Under the pieces are notes generated by a model. It saw only the letters and a program-made list of their open reading frames with translations, had not been told where the DNA came from and searched no databases. A program made the position numbers and the translations under genes. Of a DNA stretch of 36,501 bases, positions 25,443-36,501 are shown piece by piece (the stretch's first letter is position 1; each line of letters begins with the position of its first letter). The stretch is from an uncultured Planktomarina sp. (lineage in GTDB: Bacteria; Pseudomonadota; Alphaproteobacteria; Rhodobacterales; Rhodobacteraceae): the NCBI GenBank assembly GCA_913047725.1, contig CAJWTH010000008.1, positions 1 through 36,501 of the forward strand, given 5' to 3'.

Positions 25443-27482
25443 CTATCGTCTACGCCGTCGCCTACCAGAGCCAGATCCATCACCACCACCAGTGTTAAAG
25501 TTCACCATGGGTAGTGGTATTTTTTCTTTAAGTAAAGTGAACGGATCACCCGAGTTTGGGATAGCCGAAGCATTTACAAAATGTTCCTGAAACTTTGGTT
25601 CTATTGCTGTTTCAATTTTTTCTATCCGGCGAACAGTTTCCTCAATTCCTGCCCTCTGCGATTTGTCGATCAACGCGATACGGGCTCCCGATCCAGCCGC
25701 ATTACCAGCTGAAGTAACCTTTTCAAAAGGAACATCTGGGATCATGCCTAAAACCATAGCATGCTTAGGCGAAATATGAGCGCCAAAGGCGCCTGCTAGA
25801 ACTACTCGATCTACCGTGTCTACTCCAAATTTATCCATCAATAGCCTTGCGCCAGAATACAATGCAGCTTTGGCCATTTGAATGGCCCGTATGTCCGGAT
25901 TAGTTACTGTAATTTTAGGCCCACCAGTCTCAGATGCATCATGCATTACATAGCTGTTAGTTCGACCATCCAATACGCAACGTTCAGTGCCCGTTTGTAC
26001 AGCAGAGCCAATAAGTCCTGATGGATCCAAAATTCCTGCCATCCGCATCTCTGCTATTGCTTCAATTATTCCTGACCCACAAATTCCAGTTATGCCTGTA
26101 TCGTTGGTTTCTTCCCAAAACCCCTTTTCATCTGACCAGAGATCACAGCCAATAACTCGAAACCGTGGTTCCTTGGTAGAAGGGTCAATCTCAACTTTTT
26201 CGATTGCACCAGGTGCTGCTCGTTGGCCAGAACTAATTTGAGCACCCTCAAAAGCGGGACCTGTCGGAGAGGAACAAGCTAAAACTTTTTCTTTATTACC
26301 TAATAAAATTTCAGCATTAGTCCCAACGTCTACAACCAGAACTAAATCGTCAGATTTATTTGGAGCCTCTGAAAGAGCAACGGCAGCGGCATCAGCTCCT
26401 ACGTGGCCAGCAATACATGGCAAAAAATAGGCCCTGGCACTTTTATGAATATTTATACCAAGTTGTATCGCATGCAAACTTATAGAATTGGAGGTGGCTA
26501 ATGCAAAGGGAGCCTGGCCAAGTTCAAATGGATCAATACCTAAAAAGAGATGGTGCATCACCGGATTACAAACAAAAACTGCGTCCATGATAAGTTCTTT
26601 GTCAATTTCAGCATCAAAGGCTATTTTTGTAAATAATTCGTCCATACCTTCGCGTACGGCCCGGGTCATTTCTTGATCACCGTTTGCATTCATCATTGCA
26701 TAGCTGACCCTACTCATTAGGTCTTCACCAAACCGAATTTGTGGGTTCATTAATCCTGATGAAGCTATAACGTTGCCAGTTTGAAGATCACACAGATGTG
26801 CTGCGATTGTTGTGGAACCTAGGTCAACAGCCATACCGTAAATTGAACCTTCATAAAATCCTGGCCATAGATGAATAATTTGAGGGATACCATTTTCATC
26901 TGAATGGTGAACTGCGCAGGTAACCTTCCAGCTCCCTTTTCGCAAGATAGATTGCATTTTTGGTAAAATACTTAGGTCAGCTTGTAGTTTTTTTAAGGGC
27001 CATTGGCTCTCTAAAGCTGCTATTAATCTTTCTAAATCTCCCGATGGCTTATGCATGTCAGGCTCCTCCACCTCGACATAAAACAAACGGACAGAGGGAT
27101 TTAAGGTAATATCAAGAACCTCAGCACGCTTACGCACTACCTGCTTATGAATTTGGCTTTCGGGGGGTACATCAATGACGATATCATTCTGCACAGTCGC
27201 CTGACAGCCCAATCGTCGTCCCTCAATCAATCCACGCTTATCTTGGTAACGCTGCTCTACCGCATTCCAATCCGATAAGGCTCCTTCCTTAACAATGATA
27301 CCGTGTTTAGGAAATTCACCATATCCGGGAGTAATTTGGCACTTAGAACAAATTCCACGTCCCCCACAGACTGAATCAAGATCAACCCCCAACTGCCTAG
27401 CGGCAGTTAAAATGGGCGTCCCTGTTTCAAAATGTCCCCGTCTACCCGACGGTGTAAAAAGGACCAAATGCTCTTCTACCAT
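25443..27482 (-). CDS. 2Fe-2S ferredoxin-ASKHA (DUF4445) protein, corrinoid-activator (RACo/RamA) family
   Basis: A 679-residue protein of the reductive activator of corrinoid proteins family, which uses ATP and a low-potential cluster to return inactive Co(II) corrinoid methyltransferases to Co(I). The N-terminal domain has plant-type 2Fe-2S ligands C39-x5-C45-x2-C48 and C93 ('DSVCGGRGICSKCQ', 'LGCQA'). A linker follows, then the ASKHA ATPase domain with 'GMAVDLGSTTIAAHL', 'VLVVDVGTNAEI', 'SSPTGPAFEGAQISSG', 'GICGSGIIEAIAEM' and 'VVLAGAFGAHISP'. The tail is GSGSG plus six arginines. I chose the ATG at 27482: AAAGGG lies seven bases upstream and conserved sequence begins there; the open frame extends to 27620. 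No corrinoid protein or methyltransferase is adjacent, so its client is unknown. Confidence 0.87.
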   Translation of the reverse strand: MVEEHLVLFTPSGRRGHFETGTPILTAARQLGVDLDSVCGGRGICSKCQITPGYGEFPKHGIIVKEGALSDWNAVEQRYQDKRGLIEGRRLGCQATVQNDIVIDVPPESQIHKQVVRKRAEVLDITLNPSVRLFYVEVEEPDMHKPSGDLERLIAALESQWPLKKLQADLSILPKMQSILRKGSWKVTCAVHHSDENGIPQIIHLWPGFYEGSIYGMAVDLGSTTIAAHLCDLQTGNVIASSGLMNPQIRFGEDLMSRVSYAMMNANGDQEMTRAVREGMDELFTKIAFDAEIDKELIMDAVFVCNPVMHHLFLGIDPFELGQAPFALATSNSISLHAIQLGINIHKSARAYFLPCIAGHVGADAAAVALSEAPNKSDDLVLVVDVGTNAEILLGNKEKVLACSSPTGPAFEGAQISSGQRAAPGAIEKVEIDPSTKEPRFRVIGCDLWSDEKGFWEETNDTGITGICGSGIIEAIAEMRMAGILDPSGLIGSAVQTGTERCVLDGRTNSYVMHDASETGGPKITVTNPDIRAIQMAKAALYSGARLLMDKFGVDTVDRVVLAGAFGAHISPKHAMVLGMIPDVPFEKVTSAGNAAGSGARIALIDKSQRAGIEETVRRIEKIETAIEPKFQEHFVNASAIPNSGDPFTLLKEKIPLPMVNFNTGGGDGSGSGRRRRRR

Positions 27483-27673
27483 ACGATAACCCTTTGGTGT
27501 TGATATACACAATCTACGCTTCATATAATCTTGATAAAGAACATCTGCGTCTGAAAATGTATCATCAGCGCCAAACATTGTTAATTTACAAATTTTATAT
27601 GATTTGAGACAAACAAACACTTATGGTCGTCTTTTTTATTAGAGGCTTATCTATTCGAAGATACCCCCTTTAG

Positions 27674-29185
<1,512 letters not shown>

Positions 29186-30358
29186 ATGACTCCTGGAGCG
29201 CGGATCTCCGCCATGATTGAGGTGCTGGATTCTATTTTAGTTGGGGTACCTACAGAAAAAGCACTGACCAATTGGGGCAGGGGAAATAGGTTTGCAGGCT
29301 CTAAGGATCGGGCAGCCATCCGTGACCTTGTCTTTCAAGCGGTTAGATGCCGTCGTTCAGCAGGTGCCTGGCCTAAACCAATATCATCGAGGGCTTGGGC
29401 GATTGGTTCCTTGCAGGCAAATGATGTGGAATTGGATAATCTGTTTAATAATATTGGTCATGCGCCAACACCCCTTACCAATGATGAGATCACCCCATTT
29501 AAAAGCACTGACCAGGACACTTTTGACCTACAGGACTGGGTCATTGAAGAACTTTGTAACTCTTATGGAGTAAAAAAGGCTTCTAAAATCGCAGAATCCT
29601 TACGGCATCGCGCACCAATTTGTTTACGGGTTAATACTCAAAAAGCGACACCGATCGAAGTACAAAAGGCTCTATCTAACAATATGATAGATACTATTAT
29701 TAACCCTGTTTGTGACACCGCCCTTACCGTAATAACAAACCCTAGACGTGTTGTACTGCATGACATTTATCAAAAGGGCTGGTTTGAACTGCAAGATGCA
29801 GCATCTCAGGCTGTGGCAATGTTAATACCAGGAAAAGGAAAAGTGTTAGATTTCTGTGCTGGTGGCGGTGGTAAAAGTTTGGCAGTTTCAGCAAGAACAG
29901 GTGAAGTAGTATTTGCGCATGATGCAAATACAAAGCGAATGTCGGAAATAGAAGTACGCACTTTACGCGGTGGGCATGATATTAAAATTATCCTACCCGA
30001 TCAAATTGATGATTGTGCTCAATTTGATTCAGTATTTTGTGATATTCCATGCTCCGGGTCAGGTGCGTGGAGGCGTTCTCCAGAAGAAAAATGGAAGTTA
30101 ACCCAAGCTAAAATAACGGAGTATCAAAAACTACAACGCCAGATACTAATCAAGGCTGAAAGTTTGGTTAAACCTGGAGGTACGTTCTCCATGATAACAT
30201 GCTCCATTTTTACTTCAGAAAACCAAGAACAACGTGATTTCTTACTTAACAAATTTGAAAATTTGAGTGTTATGGCTGAGGCCCAACACTTTCCAACTAA
30301 AAATAACGACGGATTGTACATCGTCGTTTTCCAGAAGTCTTCTAATCCACTTAATTAA
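29186..30358 (+). CDS. rsmB: RsmB-like rRNA cytosine-C5 methyltransferase
   Basis: A 390-residue RsmB/NOL1/NOP2/Sun-family RNA m5C methyltransferase. The N-terminal 110 residues are RsmB-like but short. The SAM motif is 'VLDFCAGGGGKS' (220-231), the catalytic motif IV is 'DIPCSGSG' with Cys289, and motif VI 'MITCSIFTSENQEQ' has Cys339, so both catalytic cysteines are present. E. coli RsmB (429 residues) modifies C967 of 16S rRNA; with the shorter N-terminus, specificity is inferred. It begins immediately after the guaB stop with no spacer. The 138 bases after it hold the recA control region. Confidence 0.85.
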   Translation: MTPGARISAMIEVLDSILVGVPTEKALTNWGRGNRFAGSKDRAAIRDLVFQAVRCRRSAGAWPKPISSRAWAIGSLQANDVELDNLFNNIGHAPTPLTNDEITPFKSTDQDTFDLQDWVIEELCNSYGVKKASKIAESLRHRAPICLRVNTQKATPIEVQKALSNNMIDTIINPVCDTALTVITNPRRVVLHDIYQKGWFELQDAASQAVAMLIPGKGKVLDFCAGGGGKSLAVSARTGEVVFAHDANTKRMSEIEVRTLRGGHDIKIILPDQIDDCAQFDSVFCDIPCSGSGAWRRSPEEKWKLTQAKITEYQKLQRQILIKAESLVKPGGTFSMITCSIFTSENQEQRDFLLNKFENLSVMAEAQHFPTKNNDGLYIVVFQKSSNPLN

Positions 30359-30398
30359 CGGATTATATTCGTCCTATAATCTATTTTATAGAAATTAC

Positions 30399-30427
30399 TT
30401 GAAATGTTCTTGTTTTGGTCCCATAAG
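30399..30427 (+). promoter_or_regulatory. Candidate recA promoter
   Basis: -35 TTGAAA (30399-30404), a 17-base spacer and -10 CATAAG (30422-30427) place the start of transcription near 30434, on the SOS box. A TATAAT at 30375-30380 is an alternative -10 without a good -35. Assigned by eye only. Confidence 0.45.
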
Positions 30428-30431
30428 AGTA

Positions 30432-30446
30432 GAACAAGAGGTGAAC
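30432..30446. promoter_or_regulatory. Alphaproteobacterial SOS (LexA) box upstream of recA
   Basis: GAAC-AAGAGGT-GAAC is, read on the other strand, GTTC-N7-GTTC, the direct-repeat LexA box described in Rhodobacter and other alphaproteobacteria. It sits 50 bases before the recA ATG and overlaps the predicted transcription start. A poorer copy, GTTC-N7-GGTC, lies at 30406-30420, so two LexA dimers may bind. Confidence 0.85.
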
Positions 30447-30496
30447 ACTTTGGCATTGTCCCTCATTCGAGTTTATGGAATAAGGAGAAAGTAACA

Positions 30497-31585
30497 ATGG
30501 CAGCGGCAGATTTAATCACAATGACACCAAAATCAGGCGACAGACAAAAGGCATTAGACAGCGCTTTGGCGCAAATAGAACGCCAATTTGGCAAGGGTTC
30601 TATTATGAAACTTGGCGACGGAAACGCCGTTCAAGAAATTGAGTCAACATCAACTGGTTCAATTGGGTTGGACATTGCACTTGGCATTGGGGGCTTACCA
30701 AAGGGCCGCGTTGTTGAGATTTATGGACCCGAATCCTCTGGGAAAACAACTTTAACACTTCACTGTATTGCAGAAGAACAAAAAAAAGGGGGCGTTTGTG
30801 CATTTGTGGATGCTGAACATGCCCTCGACCCAAGTTATGCTAAAAAATTAGGTGTTAATTTAGACGAGTTATTAATTTCTCAGCCAGACACTGGAGAGCA
30901 AGCACTAGAGATTACGGACACTCTAATCCGCTCAGGAGCAGTGTCGATGGTAGTTGTAGATTCTGTTGCAGCACTTACTCCAAGAGCTGAAATAGAAGGT
31001 GATATGGGTGATCATCAAGTTGGTGCCCAAGCTAGGCTTATGAGCCAAGCAATGCGAAAGCTAACTGGAAGTATAAGTAAATCGAACTGTATGGTAATTT
31101 TCATCAACCAAATTCGTATGAAAATTGGAGTAATGTTTGGTAGCCCTGAAACAACATCAGGCGGTAACGCTCTTAAATTTTACGCCTCAGTCCGACTTGA
31201 TATTCGTAGAATTGGTGCACTTAAAGATAAAGATGAAATTGTAGGTAACGCAACACGGGTTAAGGTTGTTAAAAACAAAGTGGCACCACCGTTCAAACAG
31301 GTAGAGTTTGACATAATGTATGGTGAGGGCATCTCAAAAATGGGCGAGCTCGTAGATTTGGGTGTTAAAGTTGGTCTCGTTGAAAAATCTGGCAGCTGGT
31401 ATAGCTACGGTGACGAGCGTATTGGACAAGGGCGTGAAAATGCAAAGATATTCCTCCAGGAAAATGCTTTGATGGCCAGCGAGATTGAACAAAAAATTCG
31501 TGCTGCACATGGCCTTGACGTTGAAAAATCAAACGATGAAGTTAAGCCAGCCAATAAAGATGAAGACAATGTGATTGATTTATAA
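30497..31585 (+). CDS. recA: Recombinase RecA
   Basis: A 362-residue RecA, the strand-exchange ATPase and co-protease for LexA. Walker [10 protein letters not shown] is at 77-85, '[13 protein letters not shown]' and '[12 protein letters not shown]' (Walker B) follow, and the DNA-binding loops appear in '[23 protein letters not shown]' and '[36 protein letters not shown]'. The tail is acidic ('[10 protein letters not shown]'). ATG 30497 has AAGGAG at 30482-30487; the open frame extends further left but without conservation. An SOS box lies upstream and a terminator downstream, so it is a single-gene transcript. Confidence 0.98.
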   Translation: MAAADLITMTPKSGDRQKALDSALAQIERQFGKGSIMKLGDGNAVQEIESTSTGSIGLDIALGIGGLPKGRVVEIYGPESSGKTTLTLHCIAEEQKKGGVCAFVDAEHALDPSYAKKLGVNLDELLISQPDTGEQALEITDTLIRSGAVSMVVVDSVAALTPRAEIEGDMGDHQVGAQARLMSQAMRKLTGSISKSNCMVIFINQIRMKIGVMFGSPETTSGGNALKFYASVRLDIRRIGALKDKDEIVGNATRVKVVKNKVAPPFKQVEFDIMYGEGISKMGELVDLGVKVGLVEKSGSWYSYGDERIGQGRENAKIFLQENALMASEIEQKIRAAHGLDVEKSNDEVKPANKDEDNVIDL

Positions 31586-31610
31586 AAAATCAATCAATAT
31601 TAAATTTTTT

Positions 31611-31644
31611 AAAATACCTCGGAATTTGATTTTCGGGGTATTTT
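31611..31644 (+). terminator. Rho-independent terminator after recA
   Basis: The arms AAAATACCTCG and CGGGGTATTTT pair over 11 bp (one U-G) around a 12-base loop, followed by CTTT, and the stem's own TTTT run serves as the U-tract. A second, all-A/T hairpin (GATTGATTT/AAATCAATC, 31573-31595) overlaps the recA stop codon just before it. Confidence 0.85.
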
Positions 31645-31717
31645 CTTTGGCGTGGACACTACACAATATGAGCTGTAAGTCTTCGCCGAATATAAATTAA
31701 AAGGTTTTTTTAATAAA

Positions 31718-34378
31718 ATGCCTACGCTGAATGACATCCGCTCAACTTTCTTGGACTTTTATGCCCGCCAAGGACATAAGGTTTTACCTTCTAGTCCACT
31801 TGTGCCACGCAACGATCCAACATTGATGTTTGTGAATTCTGGAATGGTCCAGTTTAAGAACCTTTTTACGGGTGTGGAGACCCAGGATTATACTCGTGCT
31901 GCAACTGCTCAAAAATGTGTGCGAGCAGGGGGCAAACATAACGATTTGGATAACGTTGGATATACAGCTAGGCACCACACCTTCTTTGAAATGATGGGTA
32001 ATTTTAGTTTTGGGGATTACTTCAAACAAGAGGCAATTGTTTACGCCTGGGAAATGCTTACCAAAGAGCTTTGCATACCCAAGGAAAAATTAATTGTTAC
32101 TGTTTATCATGACGATCATGAAGCCGCTGAAATATGGAAAAAGGTTGCTGGGTTTTCAGATGATAAAATTATTAGAATTGAAACGGATGATAACTTTTGG
32201 ATGATGGGGCCAACCGGCCCGTGTGGCCCTAGCTCAGAAATTTTTTATGACCATGGGGAACATATCTGGGGTGGCCCTCCAGGAAGTGCTGACGAAGACG
32301 GTGATCGCTTTGTAGAGATTTGGAACCTCGTGTTCATGCAGTTTGAGCAATTTGAAGATGGTAACCGCGCACCATTGTTGTCTCAATCAATTGATACGGG
32401 CATGGGCATAGAGCGGGTTGCAGCGTTATTGCAGGGGACAAACGATAATTACTCTACTGATTTGATACGTAGCCTTATAGAAGCGTCGGCGAATGCAACA
32501 TCCTCCGACCCAGATGGGCCAGACAAAACACATCATCGGGTTATTGCAGACCACTTACGCTCTACCTCTTTTTTAATAGCAGACGGAGTCCTGCCGTCTA
32601 AAGATGGCCGTGGTTATGTTTTGCGCCGCATAATGCGGCGTGCAATGCGCCACGCCCATTTAATAGGAGCGGAAGACCCCCTATTGCATAGGCTAGTTCC
32701 ATCACTTGTACAGCAAATGGGCGCCGCCTATCCAGAGTTAGTTCAAGCCCAAGCAATGATTGAGGAAACACTTCTCCAAGAGGAAACTCGTTTTAGAACC
32801 ACATTGGAACGGGGACTGAAATTACTGGAAGATGAAATCTCACAATTGCGTCCAGGCGGGTCTTTGCCTGGAAAGACAGCGTTTAAGCTGTATGACACCT
32901 TTGGGTTTCCACTAGATTTGACCCAAGATGCTTTGCGAGATGAAAAGATGACCGTGGACACTGAAGGCTTTGACGTAGCGATGTCCGAACAAAAGGCAAA
33001 GGCAAGAGCAGCTTGGTCTGGATCTGGCGAAATAGCCGATGATTCAATGTGGTTTGATCTATTAGACACCCATGGAGCGACTGAGTTCTTAGGCTATGAT
33101 GCCGAAAAGTCTGAAGGACAACTATTAGCATTAGTTGAAGCTACTAAAGAACTGAAAACGGTATCTGTTGGAACAACTGTGCAGCTAATTTTTAATCAAA
33201 CTCCTTTCTACGCTGAAAGTGGCGGACAGGTGGGGGATACAGGACAAATTAAAACTGACACTGGCACTCTAAAAATAACGGATACACGCAAATCTGCTGA
33301 ACTTATAATCCATATGGGCACAGTGTTGGAGGGAAGCGTTTCTGTGGGTCAGTTCGCTCAACTTGCAGTGGATCAAACCCGTCGTTCTCAAATTCGCGCA
33401 AACCACTCTGCGACGCACCTACTTCATGAAGCTTTGCGGCGATCGTTAGGAGAACATGTCGCACAACGTGGATCTCTTAATGATCATGATCGGCTACGAT
33501 TTGATTTCAGTCATGGACAGGCCCTCACGCCAAAACAATTGGAAGAGGTTCAAGCAGAAGTAAATAAATACATCCGACAAAATAGCCATGTTGAAACAAG
33601 AATTATGACACCCGATGATGCTCGTGCAATAGGCGCACAAGCACTCTTTGGCGAAAAATATGGGGATGAAGTAAGAGTTGTTTCAATGGGTTATCTCGAG
33701 GGCTCAAAAAAAGGAGCCATGTCCAACACGTATAGTCTTGAGCTTTGCGGTGGTACCCATGTACGACAAACTGGAGATATTGGTTGTTTCATATTACTGG
33801 GTGATGCTGCTTCGTCAGCTGGAGTTCGGCGTATTGAAGCGGTTACGGGAAGCACAGCAAACACATACATTCAGTCACAACAGAGTATTATTTCAGAAGC
33901 GGCCACTACACTTAAAGTTCAAACTTCAGATTTAACAGTAAGAGCAAAACAACTCGTAGATGAACGCAAAACCCTCAAGAATGAAGTTACTGATCTGCGC
34001 CGTAATTTAGCAATGTCAGGTGGTGCAGGAACTCAGACTTCAAAACCAATGAACGTAGCTGGAAAGTTATTTTTAGCTGAGGTTTTACAAGGCGTTACGG
34101 GCCGTGATTTACCCACCTTAATAGATAATAAAAAAGCTGAATTAAAATCAGGTGCAGTTTTATTAATTGCTGAATCAGATGGTAAAATAGCAGTAGCAGC
34201 TGGTGTTACTGAAGATCTTACTGACACCCTGTCTGCCGTCGATATCGTTACTATTGCGGTCATTGAGCTTGGTGGAAAAGGTGGCGGTGGGCGTGCTGAT
34301 ATGGCTCAAGGCGGAGCAAAATCAGCAAAAAATGCTGATCAGGCGATAAATGCAGTAAAACAGATGATGGAGGGATAA
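31718..34378 (+). CDS. alaS: Alanine-tRNA ligase
   Basis: An 886-residue alanyl-tRNA synthetase of full length. The class II catalytic core is visible in '[19 protein letters not shown]', '[19 protein letters not shown]' and '[21 protein letters not shown]'. The tRNA-recognition region follows, then the editing domain with its zinc motif His563-x3-His567 ('HSATH') and Cys677-x3-His681 ('CGGTH'). The C-terminal DHHA1-type domain ends in '[17 protein letters not shown]'. The ATG follows an AAAAGG stretch at about 31699-31705. It lies 132 bases after recA, the gap holding the recA terminator, and four bases ahead of the DUF1330 gene, with which it is likely co-transcribed. Confidence 0.98.
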   Translation: MPTLNDIRSTFLDFYARQGHKVLPSSPLVPRNDPTLMFVNSGMVQFKNLFTGVETQDYTRAATAQKCVRAGGKHNDLDNVGYTARHHTFFEMMGNFSFGDYFKQEAIVYAWEMLTKELCIPKEKLIVTVYHDDHEAAEIWKKVAGFSDDKIIRIETDDNFWMMGPTGPCGPSSEIFYDHGEHIWGGPPGSADEDGDRFVEIWNLVFMQFEQFEDGNRAPLLSQSIDTGMGIERVAALLQGTNDNYSTDLIRSLIEASANATSSDPDGPDKTHHRVIADHLRSTSFLIADGVLPSKDGRGYVLRRIMRRAMRHAHLIGAEDPLLHRLVPSLVQQMGAAYPELVQAQAMIEETLLQEETRFRTTLERGLKLLEDEISQLRPGGSLPGKTAFKLYDTFGFPLDLTQDALRDEKMTVDTEGFDVAMSEQKAKARAAWSGSGEIADDSMWFDLLDTHGATEFLGYDAEKSEGQLLALVEATKELKTVSVGTTVQLIFNQTPFYAESGGQVGDTGQIKTDTGTLKITDTRKSAELIIHMGTVLEGSVSVGQFAQLAVDQTRRSQIRANHSATHLLHEALRRSLGEHVAQRGSLNDHDRLRFDFSHGQALTPKQLEEVQAEVNKYIRQNSHVETRIMTPDDARAIGAQALFGEKYGDEVRVVSMGYLEGSKKGAMSNTYSLELCGGTHVRQTGDIGCFILLGDAASSAGVRRIEAVTGSTANTYIQSQQSIISEAATTLKVQTSDLTVRAKQLVDERKTLKNEVTDLRRNLAMSGGAGTQTSKPMNVAGKLFLAEVLQGVTGRDLPTLIDNKKAELKSGAVLLIAESDGKIAVAAGVTEDLTDTLSAVDIVTIAVIELGGKGGGGRADMAQGGAKSAKNADQAINAVKQMMEG

Positions 34379-34381
34379 CTA

Positions 34382-34672
34382 ATGGTAAAAGCCTTATGGA
34401 TCGCGCATGTAAATGTTTTAGATGCTGAAAAAATCGCAGCTTACGCTGAGGCTGCAACTCCGGTTATAAAATCCCATGGTGGTATATTTTTAGCTCGAGG
34501 TGGGGCTTACGAGCAGCTAGAGGGAAAAGAGCACACAAGAAACGTTGTAGCTCAGTTTCCTAGTCTTAAAGCTGCACATGACTGTTACAATTCAGCTGGG
34601 TATCAAGCAGCCATTAAATTGGGCGAGGGCGGCTTTCAGCGAAGTTTAATGATTGTTGAATGCGTGGACTAA
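34382..34672 (+). CDS. DUF1330 family protein
   Basis: A 96-residue dimeric-alpha/beta-barrel-type protein of the DUF1330 family. 'KALWIAHVNVLDAEKIAAYAEAATPVIKSHGGIFLARGG' and 'VVAQFPSLKAAHDCYNSAGYQAAIKL' match the family's two halves. The family has no settled function. It starts four bases after the alaS stop, and this alaS-DUF1330 coupling suggests shared transcription rather than a shared pathway. It converges on typA, with 38 AT-rich bases between. Confidence 0.88.
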   Translation: MVKALWIAHVNVLDAEKIAAYAEAATPVIKSHGGIFLARGGAYEQLEGKEHTRNVVAQFPSLKAAHDCYNSAGYQAAIKLGEGGFQRSLMIVECVD

Positions 34673-34710
34673 AATTTCTAAATTAATAGATATTCAAACA
34701 AAAACTGTAT

Positions 34711-36501
34711 CTACGCCGTTCGCGACGCTCTCTTCCGTTCGTGTGGATCCAAATGGACCTTACGCAACCTAATTACTTTTGGTGTAACTTCTACAAGTTC
34801 ATCATTGTCGATATAGGCTATTGCCTCTTCTAAGGACAATTTCATAGGTGTGGTGAGACGCACAGCCTCGTCAGTACCACTCGCTCGAACATTTGTTAGC
34901 TTTTTGCCCTTCAGAGGATTAACCTCTAAATCGTTTTCACGATTATGTTCGCCAATAATCATACCCTGATAAACGTCTTCTTGAACCCCAATAAAAAACT
35001 TACCACGATCTTCAAGGTTGAATAACGCGTATGGCACAGAAGATCCGTTTTCCATTGAAATAAGAACGCCGGCGCGCCGGCCTGGAATAGGCCCTTTATG
35101 GGCTGCCCAAGTATGAAAAACTCGGTTCAAAACTCCAGTTCCACGAGTGTCAGTCATAAATTCACCCTGATATCCTATCAGGCCGCGTGATGGGACATGC
35201 GCGATCACACGAGTTTTGCCGACACCTGCTGATTTCATTTCGGCCAAATCGCCTTTTCTAGAGCCAGTAAGCTTTTCGATAACTACGCCAGAGTATTCCT
35301 CATCCACATCTATAGTTACCTCTTCTATTGGTTCTAAACGTATACCATCTTCCTCACGGAACAGCACCCTGGGACGGCTTATTGAGAGCTCAAACCCTTC
35401 TCGACGCATGTTTTCTATTAAAACACCCATCTGTAATTCACCACGACCGGCAACCTCAAAAGATTCACCACTTGGGGTATCTGTTACTCGTATCGCGACA
35501 TTCGTTTCCGCTTCATCCATTAGTCGTTTTCTAATAATACGACTTTGAACTTTTTTACCATCTCTACCCGCTAAAGGGCTATCGTTTATTCCAAAGGTCA
35601 CCGAAATTGTTGGCGGATCTATAGGTAACGAGGGCAGGGCATCAACAACCTCTGCTGCGCATATTGTATCTGCTACTGTTGCCTTTGACATACCAGCTAA
35701 TGATACAATATCACCCGCCACAGCCTCATCAATTGCAGTTTTTGACAACCCACGAAATGCTAAAATTTTTGTACAACGAAACTGCTCAATACGTGTTCCA
35801 TCTCTGGAAAGTGCTTTAACTGTTTCACCAGCCTTCAATCGACCCGTTTCAACACGTCCAGTCAGTATTCGCCCTATAAATTGATCTGCACCTAAAGTAG
35901 TGGCGAGCATTGAGAACGGTTCGTTTGTACGTTGTATTTGCTTCGGGGGTTCCACATGGCTGACAATCAAGTCAAATAATGCTGACAAGTCCTTGCGGGG
36001 ACCATCTAATTGTTCATCTGCCCATCCCGCTCTACCAGACGCATAAAGGATTGGGAAATCTAACTGGTCTTCGTTAGCGTCAAGCGCGGCAAATAGGTCA
36101 AAACATTCATCCAATGCTCTGTCCGGTTCGCCATCCGGTTTGTCCACTTTATTAACAACCACAATGGGCTTTAAACCTAAGGCTAACGCCTTTGAAGTAA
36201 CAAATTTGGTTTGTGGCATTGGACCCTCAGCGGCGTCAACTAGCAAAACCACCCCATCTACCATGGATAATATTCGTTCCACTTCACCACCAAAGTCAGC
36301 ATGTCCAGGCGTATCGACAATATTTATTCGTATGCCCTGCCACTCAACTGATGTTGCCTTTGCCAGAATAGTGATACCACGTTCACGCTCGAGGTCATTA
36401 CTGTCCATAGCGCGCTCTGTAGTAGCTTGATTTTCTCGGTAGGTTCCCGATTGTTTTAAAAGCTCATCAACCAAAGTAGTTTTTCCATGGTCGACGTGTG
36501 C
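34711..36501 (-). CDS. typA: Ribosome-associated GTPase TypA/BipA (5' end outside window)
   Basis: 596 residues of TypA/BipA are visible, running to the right window edge. The frame is open through 'AHVDHGKTT' at 36478-36501, so only about nine N-terminal residues are missing; the TTG at 36474 is an internal leucine. GTPase motifs are complete: G1 'HVDHGKTT', G2 in 'ERERGITI', G3 '[10 protein letters not shown]', G4 'NKVDKPDG'. The EF-G-like domains follow ('[15 protein letters not shown]', '[19 protein letters not shown]') with the TypA C-terminal domain. TypA assists ribosome assembly and stress adaptation. It is oriented against alaS-DUF1330. Confidence 0.96.
   Translation of the reverse strand, partial: AHVDHGKTTLVDELLKQSGTYRENQATTERAMDSNDLERERGITILAKATSVEWQGIRINIVDTPGHADFGGEVERILSMVDGVVLLVDAAEGPMPQTKFVTSKALALGLKPIVVVNKVDKPDGEPDRALDECFDLFAALDANEDQLDFPILYASGRAGWADEQLDGPRKDLSALFDLIVSHVEPPKQIQRTNEPFSMLATTLGADQFIGRILTGRVETGRLKAGETVKALSRDGTRIEQFRCTKILAFRGLSKTAIDEAVAGDIVSLAGMSKATVADTICAAEVVDALPSLPIDPPTISVTFGINDSPLAGRDGKKVQSRIIRKRLMDEAETNVAIRVTDTPSGESFEVAGRGELQMGVLIENMRREGFELSISRPRVLFREEDGIRLEPIEEVTIDVDEEYSGVVIEKLTGSRKGDLAEMKSAGVGKTRVIAHVPSRGLIGYQGEFMTDTRGTGVLNRVFHTWAAHKGPIPGRRAGVLISMENGSSVPYALFNLEDRGKFFIGVQEDVYQGMIIGEHNRENDLEVNPLKGKKLTNVRASGTDEAVRLTTPMKLSLEEAIAYIDNDELVEVTPKVIRLRKVHLDPHERKRASRTA

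Noticed and set aside
27483-27620. N-terminal extension of the corrinoid activator
   Set aside because: The open frame continues to 27620, but the extra residues lack family resemblance and the ribosome site AAAGGG supports the ATG at 27482; an earlier ATG at 27524 cannot be wholly excluded.

Overview
The window looks like a chromosomal segment from an AT-rich, compact marine alphaproteobacterium of the Rhodobacterales/Roseobacter type. This rests on gene content and order: an iscR-iscS-sufBCD-(two YIP1-like proteins)-sufS operon, an IscR with one cysteine, an Irr-type iron control element, a recA SOS box of the direct-repeat GTTC-N7-GTTC class, an ASKHA/ferredoxin corrinoid-activator homologue, and alaS followed by a DUF1330 gene. 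The lineage is an inference from these families; no search was run. No phage, IS, CRISPR or plasmid functions were seen. Coding density is high, two convergent gene pairs share four-base palindromic stop overlaps, and no gap exceeds about 260 bases.

Layout. (1) 1-2921: the end of cobK (cobalamin synthesis), a small carboxylesterase, an HNH endonuclease and a convergent radical SAM protein of unknown role. (2) 3000-6822: a zwf-pgl-pgi operon for glucose-6-phosphate entry into the Entner-Doudoroff/pentose phosphate routes, preceded by LacI-type half-palindromes. (3) 6924-9733: a secreted di-haem cytochrome c peroxidase/MauG-like protein and a convergent secreted CRTAC1 (VCBS + ASPIC/UnbV) protein. 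(4) 9946-13259: a xylFHG-type sugar ABC importer preceded by a perfect LacI-type palindrome, nearly identical to the zwf site. (5) 13380-16836: a small membrane protein, then a leftward operon of two Gfo/Idh/MocA dehydrogenases around an IolE-like TIM-barrel protein, probably the catabolic partner of the importer. (6) 17014-25284: a hydrolase divergent from the iron-responsive iscR-suf operon. (7) 25289-36501: tRNA-Gly(CCC), the corrinoid-activator homologue, guaB-rsmB, recA (SOS box before, terminator after), alaS-DUF1330, and 5'-truncated typA.

How the parts may work together. A LacI-family repressor encoded outside the window may co-regulate sugar uptake (xylFHG) with the first steps of hexose-phosphate oxidation (zwf-pgl-pgi), since their upstream regions share an operator differing at one base. 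Iron status probably controls Fe-S assembly through Irr and IscR. Fe-S or corrinoid users nearby include the radical SAM protein and the ferredoxin-ASKHA activator, and the latter fits a cell that makes cobalamin (cobK). The candidates for undescribed biology are the Gfo/Idh-IolE-like cluster paired with a 'xylose' importer lacking xylA/xylB, the radical SAM protein with a cysteine-rich tail, the YIP1-like pair inside the suf operon, and the di-haem peroxidase/CRTAC1 pair.
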